A stretch of DNA of 64,000 bases, taken from contig CANNFD010000001.1 of assembly GCA_947503885.1 (NCBI GenBank), positions 372,001 to 436,000 of the forward strand, read 5' to 3'. This DNA comes from an uncultured Olleya sp. (GTDB lineage Bacteria; Bacteroidota; Bacteroidia; Flavobacteriales; Flavobacteriaceae). The translations under genes and the position numbers were made by a program. This document shows, in pieces, positions 62,862 to 64,000 of the stretch. The stretch's first letter is position 1. Each line of letters opens with the position of its first letter. A model generated the notes under the pieces. That model did no database searches. It saw nothing but the letters and a program-made list of their open reading frames with translations, and was not told the origin of the DNA.

Positions 62862-62998
62862 CTAATTTAAGCACTGCTAATTAAAGCTTGATTTTGTCAG
62901 AAAAAACCGCTAACTTCGTTTAACGCTTGATAAAAAACATTGAAACGATTTTTTATCAGAGAAATTAAACGAACCATCCTAAAAACCCTCTATAATTA

Positions 62999-63640
62999 TT
63001 AATTCTTATCCTCCAAAAGCGGAACAAATCTAAACTCGCCAAACTCAGTTTTCTCAAAGTCTTTAGGTCCTTTTCTAACAAAAAGTGTCATAGTTTGCAC
63101 CTCATTACCAACTGGGATAACTAAACGCCCACCAATAGCTAATTGTGCCAATAAAGGATTAGGCACAAAAGGGGCACCAGCAGTAACAATAATACTATCA
63201 AAAGGGGCTTCTTCTTTTAGACCTTTATAGCCATCACCAAAAATTAGTTTTTTAGCACGATAGCCTAGTTTTGGTAAAAAGCGACTTGTAATTTTAAATA
63301 ACTCTTGTTGTCTTTCTATACTATAAACTTTAGCTCCAATATCGCATAATACAGCAGTTTGATAACCACTACCTGTACCAATCTCTAACACTTTGTCGCC
63401 TTTTTTTACTTCCATTAATTCTGTTTGAAAAGCAACGGTATAAGGTTGAGAAATAGTTTGGTCTGCTGCAATAGGAAACGCTTTATCTTGATACGCATGA
63501 TCCAAAAAACTAGAATCCATAAACAAATGTCTTGGTATTTTGCCAATTGCATTTAAAACAGCCGTATTAGTAATTCCTTTGTCTTTCAACACAGCAACAA
63601 GCTGTTGACGTAAGCCTTTATGTTTAAAAGTATCTTTCAA
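62999..63640 (-). CDS. pcm: Protein-L-isoaspartate O-methyltransferase
   Basis: Repairs isoaspartyl damage in proteins by SAM-dependent methylation. 213 residues. Family motifs: IPRHLFMDSSFLDHAYQDKA, AFPIAADQTISQPYTVAFQ (Ser of the substrate site), SAM motif VLEIGTGSGYQTAVL and DSIIVTAGAPFVPNPLL. Single gene by spacing. Confidence 0.96.
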   Translation of the reverse strand: MKDTFKHKGLRQQLVAVLKDKGITNTAVLNAIGKIPRHLFMDSSFLDHAYQDKAFPIAADQTISQPYTVAFQTELMEVKKGDKVLEIGTGSGYQTAVLCDIGAKVYSIERQQELFKITSRFLPKLGYRAKKLIFGDGYKGLKEEAPFDSIIVTAGAPFVPNPLLAQLAIGGRLVIPVGNEVQTMTLFVRKGPKDFEKTEFGEFRFVPLLEDKN

Positions 63641-63799
63641 TGGTAGTGGATAGTTTAGAGCATAAAATTACTTCAAATATTTAAAGTGCAAAAGGTTTTC
63701 AATCAATTTATAATTTTGTCTTAAATCCTATATATAATTATCAGATTCATATAAAATACTGTGCAAAAAAACTTATTTTTGTTCAAAACAGAACAAACT

Positions 63800-64000
63800 A
63801 TGCTAAAAGCTGGTGTATTAGGTGCTGGTCACCTTGGAAAAATTCATCTTAGATTATTAAATCAATCAGAAAAATTTCAACTCGTTGGATTTTATGATGC
63901 TGATCAGGACAATGCAAAAAAAATAGAAGCCGAATTTGGTTACAAATATTTTAATACAATTGAAGGTTTAATTGAAGCGGTAGATGTTGTTGACATTGTC
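63800..64000 (+). CDS. Gfo/Idh/MocA-family oxidoreductase (3' end outside the window)
   Basis: Only the first 67 codons are visible. They form the start of an NAD(P)-binding Rossmann domain: LKAGVLGAGHLGKIHLRLL (GxGxxG), an acidic residue after the second strand (GFYDADQ) and VDVVDIV. This matches sugar or inositol dehydrogenases of the Gfo/Idh/MocA family. A -7 element TATTTTTG lies at 63774-63781. Substrate unknown. Confidence 0.85.
   Translation, partial: MLKAGVLGAGHLGKIHLRLLNQSEKFQLVGFYDADQDNAKKIEAEFGYKYFNTIEGLIEAVDVVDIV

Overview
The window is AT-rich chromosomal DNA from a member of the Bacteroidota, most likely a marine Flavobacteriaceae (relatives of Olleya, Lacinutrix or Winogradskyella would fit). 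Three things support this: the gene set (flavobacterial FtsK, DUF2452, DUF5686, DUF3124, YtxJ of the bacillithiol system, malate:quinone oxidoreductase); the almost complete lack of Shine-Dalgarno dependence; and promoters of the Bacteroidota type (-33 TTG or TTTG, -7 TAnnTTTG). The clearest promoters are at tRNA-Ser and the SRP RNA gene.

Layout. (1) 1-8.2 kb is core: ftsK (5' end outside), lolA, an LptF/G-type permease with a duplicated C-terminus, a RibB protein with a dead RibA-like half, a KdnA-type aminotransferase, a thioredoxin and a nitroreductase. (2) tRNA-Ser(UGA) at 8.43 kb starts an accessory region reaching about 28 kb. It holds a 157-bp structured tandem repeat, two decayed gene ends (a possible HsdR tail and a possible exonuclease/GIY-YIG tail), a nucleotide kinase-viperin fusion with a coupled small gene and a frameshifted deoxyribonucleotidase, a LytS/LytTR pair, and a seven-gene operon. 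In that operon a type I restriction-modification system (hsdM-hsdS...hsdR) encloses a three-gene ABC-ATPase system of ABC-3C type and is followed by a membrane-anchored PD-(D/E)xK protein. This part reads as a defence island. (3) 27.0-28.6 kb is mostly non-coding. It has a promoter/terminator-bounded small RNA candidate with a partial second copy at the 3' end of an HU-like gene, four 22-bp iterons between the copies, and a second small RNA candidate. (4) 28.6-37 kb is a stress module: four two-domain universal stress proteins, CbpA/CbpM chaperones, a TerB-like protein, and a PAS histidine kinase with a response regulator fused to a CRP/FNR domain. Four promoters here carry a TGAY-N4-ATCA box whose centre lies 29.5 bp from the -7 element each time, which suggests one regulon controlled by that fusion protein. 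(5) 37-64 kb is mostly housekeeping: selO-msrA, transaldolase, SRP RNA, glutaminyl cyclotransferase, glyA, fahA, ytxJ, clpB, mqo, deoC, deoD, smpB, pcm, several lipoproteins and surface proteins, and the start of a Gfo/Idh/MocA oxidoreductase at the right edge.

All assignments come from reading the sequence and recalling family motifs. No database search was run.
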